41,372 bases of DNA, from positions 1 to 41,372 of the forward strand of contig JAILIB010000003.1 of NCBI GenBank assembly GCA_024695505.1, read 5' to 3'. The stretch comes from Saccharofermentans sp. (lineage in GTDB: Bacteria > Bacillota > Clostridia > Saccharofermentanales > Saccharofermentanaceae). Below the pieces are notes generated by a model that worked only from the letters and a program-made list of their open reading frames with translations, made no database searches and was not told the origin of the DNA. Positions 33,844 to 41,372 of this stretch are shown one piece after another (the stretch's first letter is position 1; every line of letters begins with the position of its first letter). Made by a program: the position numbers and the translations under genes.

Positions 33844-34436
33844 GATTAGTTATCGCAACTTCAAATGAAGACAAGGTCAGGGAGATCGACGAGATCCTCG
33901 AGGGGACAGGATACAAGGCCGTTTCGATGAAGGAAGCGGGGTTTTGTCCCGACATAATCGAGGACGGCAAGACCTTTGAAGAAAACGCTCTTATCAAGGC
34001 CAATGCAGTACATGCGCTGACTGACGGAACAGATTACGTCATGGCTGACGATTCGGGCATCTGCATAGATGCTTTGGACGGCGCTCCGGGGATATATTCC
34101 GCGCGTTTCTGCGGAGAGAACTCAACATACCCCGAGAAGTTTGCCAAGATCTTCTCGATGCTTAAAGACGTTCCCGAGGAAAAGAGGACAGCGCGCTTCG
34201 TCTGCGCTATTGCCGTAGTAAGACCTGACGGTTCCAGTTTTACGGTAAGGGGCGAGGTCGAGGGCGTTCTTCACGAAGAACCCAAGGGCGAAAACGGCTT
34301 CGGATACGATCCAATCTTTTACGTGCCTGAATTCAGCATGACCACGGCCCAGATGCCGCCCGAGCAGAAGAACTCGATAAGCCACAGGGGAAGGGCTTTG
34401 AGGAAGATGGTCGAGCAGCTTTCCAAGGAAAACTAA
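33840..34436 (+). CDS. rdgB: XTP/dITP diphosphatase (RdgB/HAM1)
   Basis: The 198-residue protein removes non-canonical purine nucleoside triphosphates. Family marks are VIATSNEDKVREI, the acidic site MADDSGICIDALDGAPGIYS and ENGFGYDPIFY. I choose ATG 33840, which overlaps the previous stop (ATGA) and follows GGAGG by six bases; an in-frame ATG at 33828 would place that site inside the gene. The length is typical. Confidence 0.96.
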   Translation: MRLVIATSNEDKVREIDEILEGTGYKAVSMKEAGFCPDIIEDGKTFEENALIKANAVHALTDGTDYVMADDSGICIDALDGAPGIYSARFCGENSTYPEKFAKIFSMLKDVPEEKRTARFVCAIAVVRPDGSSFTVRGEVEGVLHEEPKGENGFGYDPIFYVPEFSMTTAQMPPEQKNSISHRGRALRKMVEQLSKEN

Positions 34437-34444
34437 TACTTTTA

Positions 34445-34473
34445 TTGAAAATAAAGTAATATCATGCTAATAT
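34445..34473 (+). promoter_or_regulatory. Promoter of the ACT-domain and homoserine dehydrogenase operon
   Basis: TTGAAA, 17 bases, TAATAT, with TG one base before the -10 box (34465-34473 read TGCTAATAT). Initiation is expected near 34480. The leader has a short stem (GTCCG, 7 bases, CGGAC) ahead of the ribosome binding site GGAGGGTGAGG. Confidence 0.75.
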
Positions 34474-34531
34474 TGTCGGGCACGCACAAGTGTCCGCGTG
34501 AGACGGACGGCCTGCGGAGGGTGAGGTTATT

Positions 34532-34978
34532 ATGGAACAGGACATTCCCGAGTATTACTTGGTCGACAGAAGAGTGCTTCCTGAGGTTTTCATAAAGGTT
34601 ATGGAAGTCAAGCAGCGCCTTAACACGGGTGAATCCGTGTCGGTCAACGAGGCTGTCAGAAAGACCGGCCTTTCCAGAAGCGCATACTACAAGTATAAGG
34701 ATTCCGTAATGCCTTTCTATGAAGCGACTTCGGGCAAGAAGGTAACACTTCTTATCACAGTCGAGAACTTCCAGGGCATCTTGTCGTCTATAATCACCAT
34801 AATTGCAGATTCACACGCAAATATCCTTACGATAAACCAAAACATCCCGATCAACGGACTTGCGGACATCTCTATCTCGATCGAGACCGTATCTATGTTC
34901 GGAACGGTAGATGACATCATGAAGGATATCGCCAAGCTCGCAGGCGTAAGAAAGTGCGAGATATTAAGCAGGGAATAA
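34532..34978 (+). CDS. ACT-domain protein, UPF0735/PheB family
   Basis: The 148-residue protein has a small helix-turn-helix (residues 35-62, SVNEAVRKTGLSRSAYYKYK) followed by an ACT domain (70-145, opening KKVTLLITVENFQGILSSII). Proteins of this family probably bind an amino acid through ACT and may regulate synthesis genes; none is well characterised. Placement 14 bases before homoserine dehydrogenase suggests sensing of an aspartate-family amino acid. Confidence 0.92.
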   Translation: MEQDIPEYYLVDRRVLPEVFIKVMEVKQRLNTGESVSVNEAVRKTGLSRSAYYKYKDSVMPFYEATSGKKVTLLITVENFQGILSSIITIIADSHANILTINQNIPINGLADISISIETVSMFGTVDDIMKDIAKLAGVRKCEILSRE

Positions 34979-34992
34979 ACGGAGGTACATAT

Positions 34993-36177
34993 ATGAGAAC
35001 GGATATAGCTATTCTCGGATTCGGTGTAGTGGGAGCGGGAACCGCGCAGGTTCTCGAGATGAACAAGGAACAGATCGCCCAGCGCACCGGAACAGAGATC
35101 TATGTCAAGCGTATCCTTGATCTTAGGGATTTCCCCGACAGCCCTTTCGCTGACAGGGTAACGCATAATGCTGACGAAGTTTTCGGCGACAAGGACATCA
35201 AGATCGCCGTAGAGACGATCGGAGGCGCGAAGATCGCTTACGAATATACGAAGAAAGCGCTTTCTGCGGGGATTTCCGTAGTCACCTCCAATAAGGAACT
35301 CGTTTCTACGCACGGCGTTGAGCTCCTCAAGATCGCAAAGGAAAACGGATGCCAGTATCTGTTTGAAGCTGCCGTCGGCGGCGGAATCCCGATAATCAGG
35401 CCCTTGTACAGATGCCTTGCCGCAAACAAGGTAGTCCGTATCGCGGGCATCGTTAACGGTACTACGAACTACATCCTTACGCAGATGAAGGTGAACGGCA
35501 TAAGCCTTGAGGAAGCGGTAGCCCAGGCTAAGCAGAACGGCTATGCAGAAGCTAATCCTGCAGCAGATCTCGAAGGCATCGATGCACAGAGAAAGCTTTC
35601 CATCCTTTCCACTATCGCATTGGACGGCACATATGTTGCACCTTCAACGATCAATGCACAGGGCATTACAGAGATCACGACGGATGACATCGAGTTTGCT
35701 TCCAAGATCGGATGTGAGTTAAAGCTCATTGCGCTTTTCGAGAACAAGGGGGACAAGCCTTCCGCTTACGTTGCTCCTGCATATGTTTCCAAGGAAAGCC
35801 TTATAGCTTCCGTTGAAGGCGTTTTCAACGCGATAATGGTCGAGGGCAACGCTTTGGGAGAGTCTTTGTTCTATGGCCAGGGCGCAGGCGCCATTCCTAC
35901 GGCTTCCGCAGTATGCGGCGACATTATCGAGGCTGCTGCAGGCGATAAGATGCCTGATTCAAGGCTCTGGGAGGACAAGGGACAGGCAGTCGAAGCTTAT
36001 GACGATGTCAAGGCTTCAATCGTCGTCAGAGCTCCCGAGATCCCCGTTACGGCTTTCTCCGAATACGACACCGTACATCTTGACGGCGCTGTCATCGTGA
36101 ATTCGATCGCCCACAAGGATATTGAGCACCTCATCGCAGGCATTCCCGGAGCAAAGTGGATGCACTATCTGAAGTAA
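34993..36177 (+). CDS. hom: Homoserine dehydrogenase
   Basis: The 394-residue enzyme reduces aspartate semialdehyde to homoserine for threonine and methionine. The NAD(P) site is ILGFGVVGAGTAQVL (7-21), and the catalytic block is GIVNGTTNYILTQM with the Lys-containing NGYAEANPAADLEGIDA further on. A C-terminal part of about 75 residues is present but shorter than the usual ACT domain of 430-residue members. The separate ACT protein upstream might supply feedback control. GGAGG precedes ATG 34993; the in-frame ATG at 34954 lies within the previous gene. Confidence 0.95.
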   Translation: MRTDIAILGFGVVGAGTAQVLEMNKEQIAQRTGTEIYVKRILDLRDFPDSPFADRVTHNADEVFGDKDIKIAVETIGGAKIAYEYTKKALSAGISVVTSNKELVSTHGVELLKIAKENGCQYLFEAAVGGGIPIIRPLYRCLAANKVVRIAGIVNGTTNYILTQMKVNGISLEEAVAQAKQNGYAEANPAADLEGIDAQRKLSILSTIALDGTYVAPSTINAQGITEITTDDIEFASKIGCELKLIALFENKGDKPSAYVAPAYVSKESLIASVEGVFNAIMVEGNALGESLFYGQGAGAIPTASAVCGDIIEAAAGDKMPDSRLWEDKGQAVEAYDDVKASIVVRAPEIPVTAFSEYDTVHLDGAVIVNSIAHKDIEHLIAGIPGAKWMHYLK

Positions 36178-36180
36178 CAG

Positions 36181-36654
36181 ATGTTCGTAAGACGCGCCGT
36201 TACCAAGGATGTTCCCGAAATAGCAAGACTCTTGTATCAGGTCAATAATGTCCACGCGGACATTAGGCCTGATCTTTTCGTGCACGGCAAAAGAAAGTAC
36301 ACGGATGAGGAGATCAGGATCATAATTAAGGACGATGAGACTCCGGTTTTCGTTTGCTATGAGGATGAAAACTCCAATGAACTCCTCGGCTATTGCTTTT
36401 CTGTTTTCGAAAAGAAGCACGGTCATTCGCTCCAGCCTGTGAAAACTCTTTACCTTGACGATATCTGTGTTGATGAGAAGGCGCGCGGCAAGCATGTCGG
36501 AACTGTAATCTTTGAGCACGTTAAGGAATTTGCCAAAAAGAACGGCTGTTATGACATGACGCTCAATGTCTGGGAAGGCAACGACAGCGCAAAAGCCTTC
36601 TATGAGGCGATGGGTTTCAAAGTCCTTAAATACGGCATGGAAATCGTGCTTTAA
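36181..36654 (+). CDS. GNAT-family acetyltransferase
   Basis: The 157-residue protein has the GNAT fold: YLDDICVDEKARGKHVGTVI includes the acetyl-CoA loop (R/Q-x-x-G-x-G/A, here ARGKHVG), and NDSAKAFYEAMGFKVLKYGM is the usual C-terminal motif. It starts 3 bases after hom and is probably co-transcribed. The substrate is unknown. Confidence 0.9.
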   Translation: MFVRRAVTKDVPEIARLLYQVNNVHADIRPDLFVHGKRKYTDEEIRIIIKDDETPVFVCYEDENSNELLGYCFSVFEKKHGHSLQPVKTLYLDDICVDEKARGKHVGTVIFEHVKEFAKKNGCYDMTLNVWEGNDSAKAFYEAMGFKVLKYGMEIVL

Positions 36655-36677
36655 GTCCGAATAATATCCTTGTTTTG

Positions 36678-36686
36678 TGATATGAT
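36678..36686 (+). promoter_or_regulatory. Extended -10 promoter of purD
   Basis: TGATATGAT with a weak -35 region. Initiation is expected near 36693, the first base of a perfect palindrome. Confidence 0.6.
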
Positions 36687-36692
36687 TTTATA

Positions 36693-36708
36693 GCACGGAT
36701 ATCCGTGC
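36693..36708. promoter_or_regulatory. Perfect 16-base palindrome at the purD start site
   Basis: GCACGGAT-ATCCGTGC is self-complementary over 16 bases. It begins at the predicted initiation site and may be a repressor operator. As RNA it would fold into a 6-bp stem followed by GCATTTTT, so a weak terminator or attenuator is an alternative. Confidence 0.55.
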
Positions 36709-36747
36709 GCATTTTTGCTATTAATCCATCTTATCGGAGGATCTGTT

Positions 36748-38010
36748 ATGAAGGTATTGGTTGTCGGCGGCGGCGGAAGAGAACACGCGATCTGCACTGC
36801 TCTTAAGAAGAGTCCCAGCGTTACGGAGCTTTACTGCGCTCCCGGAAACGGCGGAATCGCCGAGATCGCTACCTGCAAGAACATAGGCGCCACCGATGTC
36901 GAGAATATGGTCGCGTATGCGAAGGAAGAGAAGTTTGACCTTGTCTTCGTAGCACCCGATGATCCGCTCGTACTCGGAATGGTCGATGAGATGCAGAAGG
37001 CGGGCCTGCGCGCATTCGGTCCCAACAAGAATGCGGCGATAATCGAGGGCTCCAAGGCTTTCTCCAAGGGCCTCATGAAGAAGTACAACATCCCTACGGC
37101 AAAATACGAGCTCTTTGACGATGAGGCAAAGGCGATCGAATATCTCGATTCGCAGAAGGCTCCGATCGTAATAAAGGCTGACGGCCTTGCGCTCGGAAAG
37201 GGCGTTATCATTGCCCAGACTATTGAAGAAGCAAAGGTCGCAGTCCATGAGATGATGTCTGACCACAAGTTCGGCAGTGCAGGAAACACAGTCGTTATCG
37301 AAGAGTTCATGACCGGTCCTGAGATGACTCTTCTGGCATTTGCTGACGGCAAGACCGTTGTCCCCATGATCTCTTCTCGTGACCACAAGAGGGCGAATGA
37401 CCACGACGAAGGTCTCAACACGGGCGGAATGGGCGCTGTCACGCCCGGTGCGGACCTTACTGAAGAAGACAACAAGAGAATCTATGACGAGATCGTAGAA
37501 CCTACGATGAAGGCTCTTATCGCTGAGGGCAGACCTTTCAAGGGCGTCATCTATTTCGGACTCATGCTCACACCCGACGGTCCGAAGGTCGTAGAGTATA
37601 ACTGCAGATTCGGCGATCCCGAGGCTCAGGCTATCCTTCCGAGGCTCGAGACCGATTTTATGGAGATAATCGATGCCTGCATCGACGGCAATCTCGACAA
37701 AGTCGACATCAAGTGGAAGGACTGCTGCTCCTGCGTAGTAGTCATGGCTTCCGGCGGATATCCTCTCAGCTATGCAAAGGGATATGAGATCACCGGCATC
37801 AAGGAATGCGGACATCTCGTTTTCCAGGCGGGCACGAAGATCAACGACGAAGGCAAGCTCGTTACGAGCGGCGGCCGTGTCCTTTGCGTTTACGGTGAAG
37901 GAAAGACGTCTGACGAGGCCATCGATTCGGCTTATGAGGGCGTTGCAAAGATCTCCTTCAAGGATATGCACTATAGACACGACATAGGCCGGACGCTGGG
38001 CAATAAATGA
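36748..38010 (+). CDS. purD: Phosphoribosylamine-glycine ligase
   Basis: The 420-residue ATP-grasp enzyme makes glycinamide ribonucleotide in purine synthesis. It opens MKVLVVGGGGREHAICTAL, has VIKADGLALGKGVIIAQT in the ATP-binding part and EYNCRFGDPEAQAILPRL in the metal-binding part. CGGAGG precedes ATG 36748; the TTG/ATG forms upstream lie before that site. No other pur gene is in the window. The stop overlaps the nadD-yqeK start by ATGA. Confidence 0.97.
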   Translation: MKVLVVGGGGREHAICTALKKSPSVTELYCAPGNGGIAEIATCKNIGATDVENMVAYAKEEKFDLVFVAPDDPLVLGMVDEMQKAGLRAFGPNKNAAIIEGSKAFSKGLMKKYNIPTAKYELFDDEAKAIEYLDSQKAPIVIKADGLALGKGVIIAQTIEEAKVAVHEMMSDHKFGSAGNTVVIEEFMTGPEMTLLAFADGKTVVPMISSRDHKRANDHDEGLNTGGMGAVTPGADLTEEDNKRIYDEIVEPTMKALIAEGRPFKGVIYFGLMLTPDGPKVVEYNCRFGDPEAQAILPRLETDFMEIIDACIDGNLDKVDIKWKDCCSCVVVMASGGYPLSYAKGYEITGIKECGHLVFQAGTKINDEGKLVTSGGRVLCVYGEGKTSDEAIDSAYEGVAKISFKDMHYRHDIGRTLGNK

Positions 38011-39236
38011 GAATAGGTATTTACGGCGGATCCTTCGATCCCATCCATAACGGTCACGTAGCGCTGGTCAGGGATGCCCTGGCTTCAGGCTTCATTGACT
38101 GCGCGATAATCGTCCCGACGGTAAAGAACAACTTCAAGCAGTTCTCCATGACACTTCCTGCGCCTTACCGTTATTACATGGCTAAAGCCGTGCGCGACAG
38201 TCTTGCGGATAAAGGTCTTAGCGATATCTATGTGAGCGATGCGGAATTCGGAATAAAGGGGATCACCTATACCTACATGACGCTCGGGATAATGACCGAT
38301 CCTGATTTCATGACGGAATTCCTGACAGCACAGGGAGTCAAAAAGAAAAAGGCGGAAGGTCCTCATGAGTATTATTGGATCATGGGATCTGACACTTTGG
38401 GGACCTTTGAGACGTGGTTCAAGCCCGAAGAGATCTTAAGACACGCAACGCTTCTTGCCGCCGAAAGGCCCGGAGACGATGTTGACGTTGAAAAGGCTGC
38501 GGATTCCGTCAGGGAGAACCTTGGAGGGAAGGTTGAGACTTTCAGGCTTAACGGAGTTGAATGCGCATCTTCTGAAATACTGAGATCAGGTGACTTTTCA
38601 GCGGTTCCTGAAGCTGCTCGTGAATTCATTAAAACGCACGAACTCTATACGGAAAGAACGAAGCTTAAGGGCGTTTCAGATGCAGCGAAGGAAAGGTTCT
38701 TTGAGTGCGCGGTATGGATGTATCCATATCTCGGCGAGAAGAGGCTCCTTCATACGCTGAACGTCGGTTATCTTTCAGCAGAACTCGCAGTCAGGTTCGG
38801 AGCGGATCCCGATAAAGCGCTTATCGCAGGCGCTCTGCACGACTGCGCAAAGGAACTCGATATAGACAGCCAGCGCGAGATGGCTTACGGATACTGCGGT
38901 GATCTTTTCACCGACAAAAAGCTTTTGCATTCTCCCGCGGGAGCTGTTTTCGCACGCGACGGGTTTGGTGAGAAGGATAAGGAGATCCTCAATGCGATCT
39001 GCTACCACACGACGGGCAGAGGCAACATGTCAAAACTGGAGAAGATCGTCTATCTTGCCGATAAGATAGAACCTGCAAGAAACTACATGGATCTTGCACC
39101 GATCAGGGAGATGGTAAAAACGGATCTGGACGAGGCATGCCGCATGACAGCGCTCGCGATTAAGGCCAAGACCGAATCGAACGGCAAGGTCATTCATCCG
39201 TCCAATGTTGACATGCTTCGCGATTTAGGGCTTTAA
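38007..39236 (+). CDS. nadD-yqeK: Fusion of nicotinate-nucleotide adenylyltransferase and YqeK HD-domain hydrolase
   Basis: The 409-residue protein joins two enzymes. Residues 1-212 are NadD: YGGSFDPIHNGHVALV gives the nucleotidyl-transferase HxGH, and CASSEILRSGD the ISSxxIR motif. Residues 220-409 are YqeK: the HD metal site has H in RLLHTLNVGYLSAELA, HD in GALHDCAKELD and later YHTTGRGNMS and YLADKIEPAR. YqeK-type enzymes hydrolyse diadenosine tetraphosphate symmetrically. In most Firmicutes the genes are adjacent but separate, followed by rsfS as here. NadD is slightly long because of an insert near residue 110 (KKKKAEGPHEYY). Confidence 0.95.
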   Translation: MRIGIYGGSFDPIHNGHVALVRDALASGFIDCAIIVPTVKNNFKQFSMTLPAPYRYYMAKAVRDSLADKGLSDIYVSDAEFGIKGITYTYMTLGIMTDPDFMTEFLTAQGVKKKKAEGPHEYYWIMGSDTLGTFETWFKPEEILRHATLLAAERPGDDVDVEKAADSVRENLGGKVETFRLNGVECASSEILRSGDFSAVPEAAREFIKTHELYTERTKLKGVSDAAKERFFECAVWMYPYLGEKRLLHTLNVGYLSAELAVRFGADPDKALIAGALHDCAKELDIDSQREMAYGYCGDLFTDKKLLHSPAGAVFARDGFGEKDKEILNAICYHTTGRGNMSKLEKIVYLADKIEPARNYMDLAPIREMVKTDLDEACRMTALAIKAKTESNGKVIHPSNVDMLRDLGL

Positions 39237-39281
39237 TAATATCAAAGACGGTAAGACCGATCATTTTATAAGGAGATACAG

Positions 39282-39620
39282 ATGGAAAGCAAAGAACTTG
39301 CCGAAAAGATCGTAGAGATTCTGGATTCAAAGAAGGGTATCGACATTGAGACCATTGACGTCACGGGCAAAACTACTCTCGCTGACTATTTCGTTGTCTG
39401 CAGCGGTAATTCAACGACGCAGATCAAGGCTTTGGTCGATGAAGTTGAATACGTACTCAAGAATGATTTCGGGATCCTGGCTGATCACATAGAGGGCAGG
39501 TCAGGCGACCGCTGGATCCTCATCGATTACAAGGACGTCGTCGTTCACGTATTCCATCCCGAGGAGCGCGCAAATTACGATATCTCCACCCTTTGGGAAA
39601 AGAAGGGCAGAGCAGACTGA
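39282..39620 (+). CDS. rsfS: Ribosome silencing factor
   Basis: The 112-residue protein matches RsfS, which binds ribosomal protein L14 and blocks subunit joining. Family blocks are ADYFVVCSGNSTTQIKALVD, EGRSGDRWILIDYKDVVVHV and FHPEERANYDISTLW. The site AAGGAGAT precedes the ATG. It follows nadD-yqeK in the order conserved among Firmicutes. Confidence 0.96.
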   Translation: MESKELAEKIVEILDSKKGIDIETIDVTGKTTLADYFVVCSGNSTTQIKALVDEVEYVLKNDFGILADHIEGRSGDRWILIDYKDVVVHVFHPEERANYDISTLWEKKGRAD

Positions 39621-39632
39621 TCCTTTTTGCCT

Positions 39633-39845
39633 ATGTTTGGCAGGAAATCACGCGATTATTCACCTGAAGAATGGGAGCCTGTTATCAGGTCATCCATTTG
39701 CACGGGCGAAAAAGTCGCGGGCTTTAAGAACCGTCATACTGGAGTGTTTGAAGACGTAATGCTCGTAAGGGCTCCTTCAGACGTTGAAGTGTTCCGCCAA
39801 AAATACAAAATAAGCGCTGAAACAAAGATCCCGACTATATATTGA
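39633..39845 (+). CDS. Small conserved Clostridial protein of unknown function
   Basis: The 70-residue protein opens MFGRKSRDYSPEEWEPVIRS and has the central motif ICTGEKVAGFKNRHTGVFED. I recall similar 60-75-residue proteins in Clostridia, sometimes labelled aspartate dehydrogenase without support. No domain is recognised. I choose ATG 39633 over the TTG at 39627. It lies 12 bases after rsfS and probably shares its transcript; no strong ribosome binding site is visible. Confidence 0.65.
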   Translation: MFGRKSRDYSPEEWEPVIRSSICTGEKVAGFKNRHTGVFEDVMLVRAPSDVEVFRQKYKISAETKIPTIY

Positions 39846-39858
39846 AGAGTTTGGCTTT

Positions 39859-39892
39859 GTCGGTTTTTGTCGGTTTTTGTCGGTAAAAACCG
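39859..39892 (+). repeat. Short tandem repeat and hairpin upstream of comEA
   Basis: GTCGGTTTTT is repeated from 39859 and 39869, with a third partial copy at 39879. The last copy pairs as CGGTTTTT (6-base loop) AAAAACCG. It may act as a terminator for the minus strand or as a site near the comEA promoter. Confidence 0.6.
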
Positions 39893-39903
39893 GCCAGAAA
39901 CCG

Positions 39904-39912
39904 TGATATGCT
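39904..39912 (+). promoter_or_regulatory. Extended -10 promoter of comEA, predicted leaderless start
   Basis: TGATATGCT ends at 39912, so initiation is expected near 39919, the A of the ATG. There is no Shine-Dalgarno site between the two. Confidence 0.55.
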
Positions 39913-39918
39913 TTTTGC

Positions 39919-40623
39919 ATGTCGAAGATATCGAGAAAGTTCAAACCGTTTCTTTACCCTGCGGCGTTCGTGCTGATAGCGGGTTTTGCGTTTGCCTATA
40001 AGATAGTCCTGAAGGGAAACGCAGGTTATGTCGTGCGTACGGTCAGGGGAGGAAACGAGACTGTCATTGCGTCTGAGTCCGCTCCTGAAACATCGAAGAA
40101 CGAAATCTCCGCAACAACTTCTTCGTCAACTGCAGAGTCCGTAACGGCATCGACCGTTCAGGTGTATATCTGCGGAGCGGTCAGAAACCCCGGAGTATAC
40201 AGCGTGATCGCGGGGACCATCCTGAACGATGCGGTCGAAAAGGCCGGAGGATTTACGGATGACGCGGCGGTCACCAGCATGAACCTGGTCTATGTGATAA
40301 ATTCGAACATGTCGTTTTACATTCCGACGGTCAAAGAGGCTGAATCCGGGCAGGGAGGTGCAACGGATGTGATCCGCGGCAAAGGCACCTTCATCTGGGG
40401 AGGTGACGGAAACGGAACTCAGGATAAGACCAATGCCAAAGTCAATATCAACACTGCCGATCAGGCGGCGCTTCAGACGCTCCCGGGAATAGGTGAAGCG
40501 ACTGCCAGATCGATAATCGAGTACAGGAATAAGAACCCGTTCAAAAAACCTGAAGACTTAAAGAAAGTCTCAGGCATAGGTGATGCAAAGTTTGAAAGGG
40601 TGAAGGCGTTTATTACCGTCTGA
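39919..40623 (+). CDS. comEA: ComEA-type competence protein
   Basis: The 234-residue protein has one membrane helix (residues 11-30), a Ser/Thr-rich linker (50-78), an SLBB domain (79-140; VQVYICGAVRNPGVYSVIAG) and a helix-hairpin-helix DNA-binding domain (172-234; VNINTADQAALQTLPGIGEA). ComEA binds DNA outside the membrane and hands it to the ComEC channel. No comEC is in the window, and the strand changes right after this gene: its stop and that of birA abut as TGATCA. There is no Shine-Dalgarno site; the mRNA may be leaderless. Confidence 0.93.
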   Translation: MSKISRKFKPFLYPAAFVLIAGFAFAYKIVLKGNAGYVVRTVRGGNETVIASESAPETSKNEISATTSSSTAESVTASTVQVYICGAVRNPGVYSVIAGTILNDAVEKAGGFTDDAAVTSMNLVYVINSNMSFYIPTVKEAESGQGGATDVIRGKGTFIWGGDGNGTQDKTNAKVNINTADQAALQTLPGIGEATARSIIEYRNKNPFKKPEDLKKVSGIGDAKFERVKAFITV

Positions 40624-41372
40624 TCAGGTATAGCCGTAAAGGCCCCTGACGCTGACTTCTCCGCTCTTTAAGCTTGTGGTCTCATTACTGCCGTCAAATC
40701 TGACTTCAAGAGAGAAGTCACTGCCGATCGAAACCGCCTCGCCGGTCTGTTCCGGAGAATCACCGGACATCGTAGTATAGGCTGCGATCCGGTTTCCGGG
40801 AGTGATGCAGTATGACCTGTAAGATTCAAGATAGTCGTTGTGGGCCGAAGGCCAGCCGGCCGCAAGTGCGTCCATGCGTTTTATCAGCGCGGCTGCGAGC
40901 TCAGACCGCATAAAGGTTTTACCGCTGTTTTCGATCGAGATCGATGATGCCACAGAGGAAAGCTCGTCAGGGAAATCAGACCTTTTCTCGTTTACGTTTA
41001 TGCCTATCCCGATTATGCAGCTGTCGATCGCGCCGCTTTCGGCTTCGACAGATGCTTCGGTAAGGATCCCGCAGATCTTCATCCGGTTCATAAGGACGTC
41101 GTTAACCCACTTTATCGAGGAATTAAAGCCATAGGCTTCCTTTATGGCGTCGCAGACGGCAACCGCGGTCCAGCAGGTTATCTCGCTGATCTTTTCGATC
41201 CCGGTCTTAGGGCGCAAAAGGTAGGAAAGATAGATCCCGCATCCCGGAGGGGAGAGAAAGCTCCTTCCGCGCCGGCCTTTGCCTCCGGTCTGGGATTCAG
41301 ATATGACGACAGTGCCTTCCGGTGCGCCTTTCCGCGCAAGATCCTTGCAATAGTTGTTGGTGGAATCGACGA
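40624..41372 (-). CDS. birA: Biotin-[acetyl-CoA-carboxylase] ligase, 5' part beyond the window
   Basis: The reading frame extends past the first Met candidate to the end of the window, giving about 248 residues. It shows DSTNNYCKDLARKGAPEGTV, the biotin loop ESQTGGKGRRGRSF, SIKWVNDVLMNRMKICGILT with the catalytic Lys, and GIGINVNEKRSDFP. The C-terminal domain ends SGEVSVRGLYGYT. The enzyme attaches biotin to carboxylases. Whether an N-terminal repressor HTH exists cannot be seen. The stop directly abuts that of comEA. Confidence 0.94.
   Translation of the reverse strand, partial: VDSTNNYCKDLARKGAPEGTVVISESQTGGKGRRGRSFLSPPGCGIYLSYLLRPKTGIEKISEITCWTAVAVCDAIKEAYGFNSSIKWVNDVLMNRMKICGILTEASVEAESGAIDSCIIGIGINVNEKRSDFPDELSSVASSISIENSGKTFMRSELAAALIKRMDALAAGWPSAHNDYLESYRSYCITPGNRIAAYTTMSGDSPEQTGEAVSIGSDFSLEVRFDGSNETTSLKSGEVSVRGLYGYT

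Noticed and set aside
34437..34531. T-box leader before the ACT/homoserine dehydrogenase operon
   Set aside because: The leader is about 50 bases from the predicted start and lacks the TGGNACCGCG element.
36721..37980. 419-residue reading frame antisense to purD
   Set aside because: purD is unmistakable on the other strand; long antisense frames recur here (also opposite yesM and the binding-protein gene) because of third-position codon bias.

Overview
The window comes from a low-to-mid GC Firmicute, almost certainly an anaerobic, fibre-degrading member of the Clostridia (gut or rumen type). The grounds are a GGGtGRT protein, a YesM/YesN sensor-regulator pair, an LplB/YtcP-type sugar transporter, rubrerythrin, activator-dependent 2-hydroxyacyl-CoA dehydratase homologues, a NadD-YqeK fusion, strong Shine-Dalgarno sites and many extended -10 promoters. 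Most leucine codons are CTC/CTT and many arginine codons AGA/AGG. The exception is the first ~165 bases, a carB fragment on the minus strand with CTG-rich codons, joined abruptly to the middle of the GGGtGRT gene. This looks like an assembly chimera or a very recent junction.

Region by region. (1) 1-970: chimeric end, 5'-truncated GGGtGRT gene and its terminator. (2) 1025-4022: three poorly characterised genes (lipoprotein, HTH-like protein, membrane protein with a degenerate J domain) running straight into (3) 4035-17450, a hemicellulose-utilisation locus. It holds the YesM kinase, YesN regulator, solute-binding lipoprotein, two permeases and a YesL-type membrane protein on the plus strand. 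A minus-strand operon encodes an AraC regulator, a GH43 glycosidase and a type-B carboxylesterase, and divergent from it is a GH51 arabinofuranosidase. No transporter ATPase is present, as is usual where one MsmX-like ATPase is shared. Together the products would sense, import, debranch and de-esterify (arabino)xylan oligosaccharides. (4) 17461-21964: a vWA protein, an NhaC antiporter, an EamA exporter, a flavodoxin and rubrerythrin. The first two have long inverted repeats whose right arm is the ribosome binding site.

(5) 22137-27563: a six-gene cluster with two 2-hydroxyacyl-CoA dehydratase-family subunits, their ATP-dependent activator, a glycine-cleavage H protein, a short lipoate-protein ligase and dihydrolipoyl dehydrogenase. 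GcvT, GcvP and a CoA-transferase are all missing, so the substrate and the reason for pairing radical-dehydratase chemistry with a lipoyl carrier are open. (6) 27572-27828: between two convergent genes lies a strikingly regular array of four palindromic units, with TACCGTA and TACGGTA exactly 30 bases apart in each unit and units repeating every 73-74 bases.

(7) 27843-41372: housekeeping genes: an MraY-family transferase, argS, an M3 peptidase, an RsmF-type methyltransferase, rdgB, an ACT-domain regulator with homoserine dehydrogenase, a GNAT acetyltransferase, purD, nadD-yqeK, rsfS, a 70-residue conserved protein, comEA and a partial birA. Many neighbours overlap by ATGA. Two genes (the EamA exporter and comEA) have a -10 box placed so that transcription should begin at the A of the start codon, suggesting leaderless mRNAs. 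No tRNA, rRNA, CRISPR array or insertion sequence was found, and no stretch over 300 bases lacks a gene.
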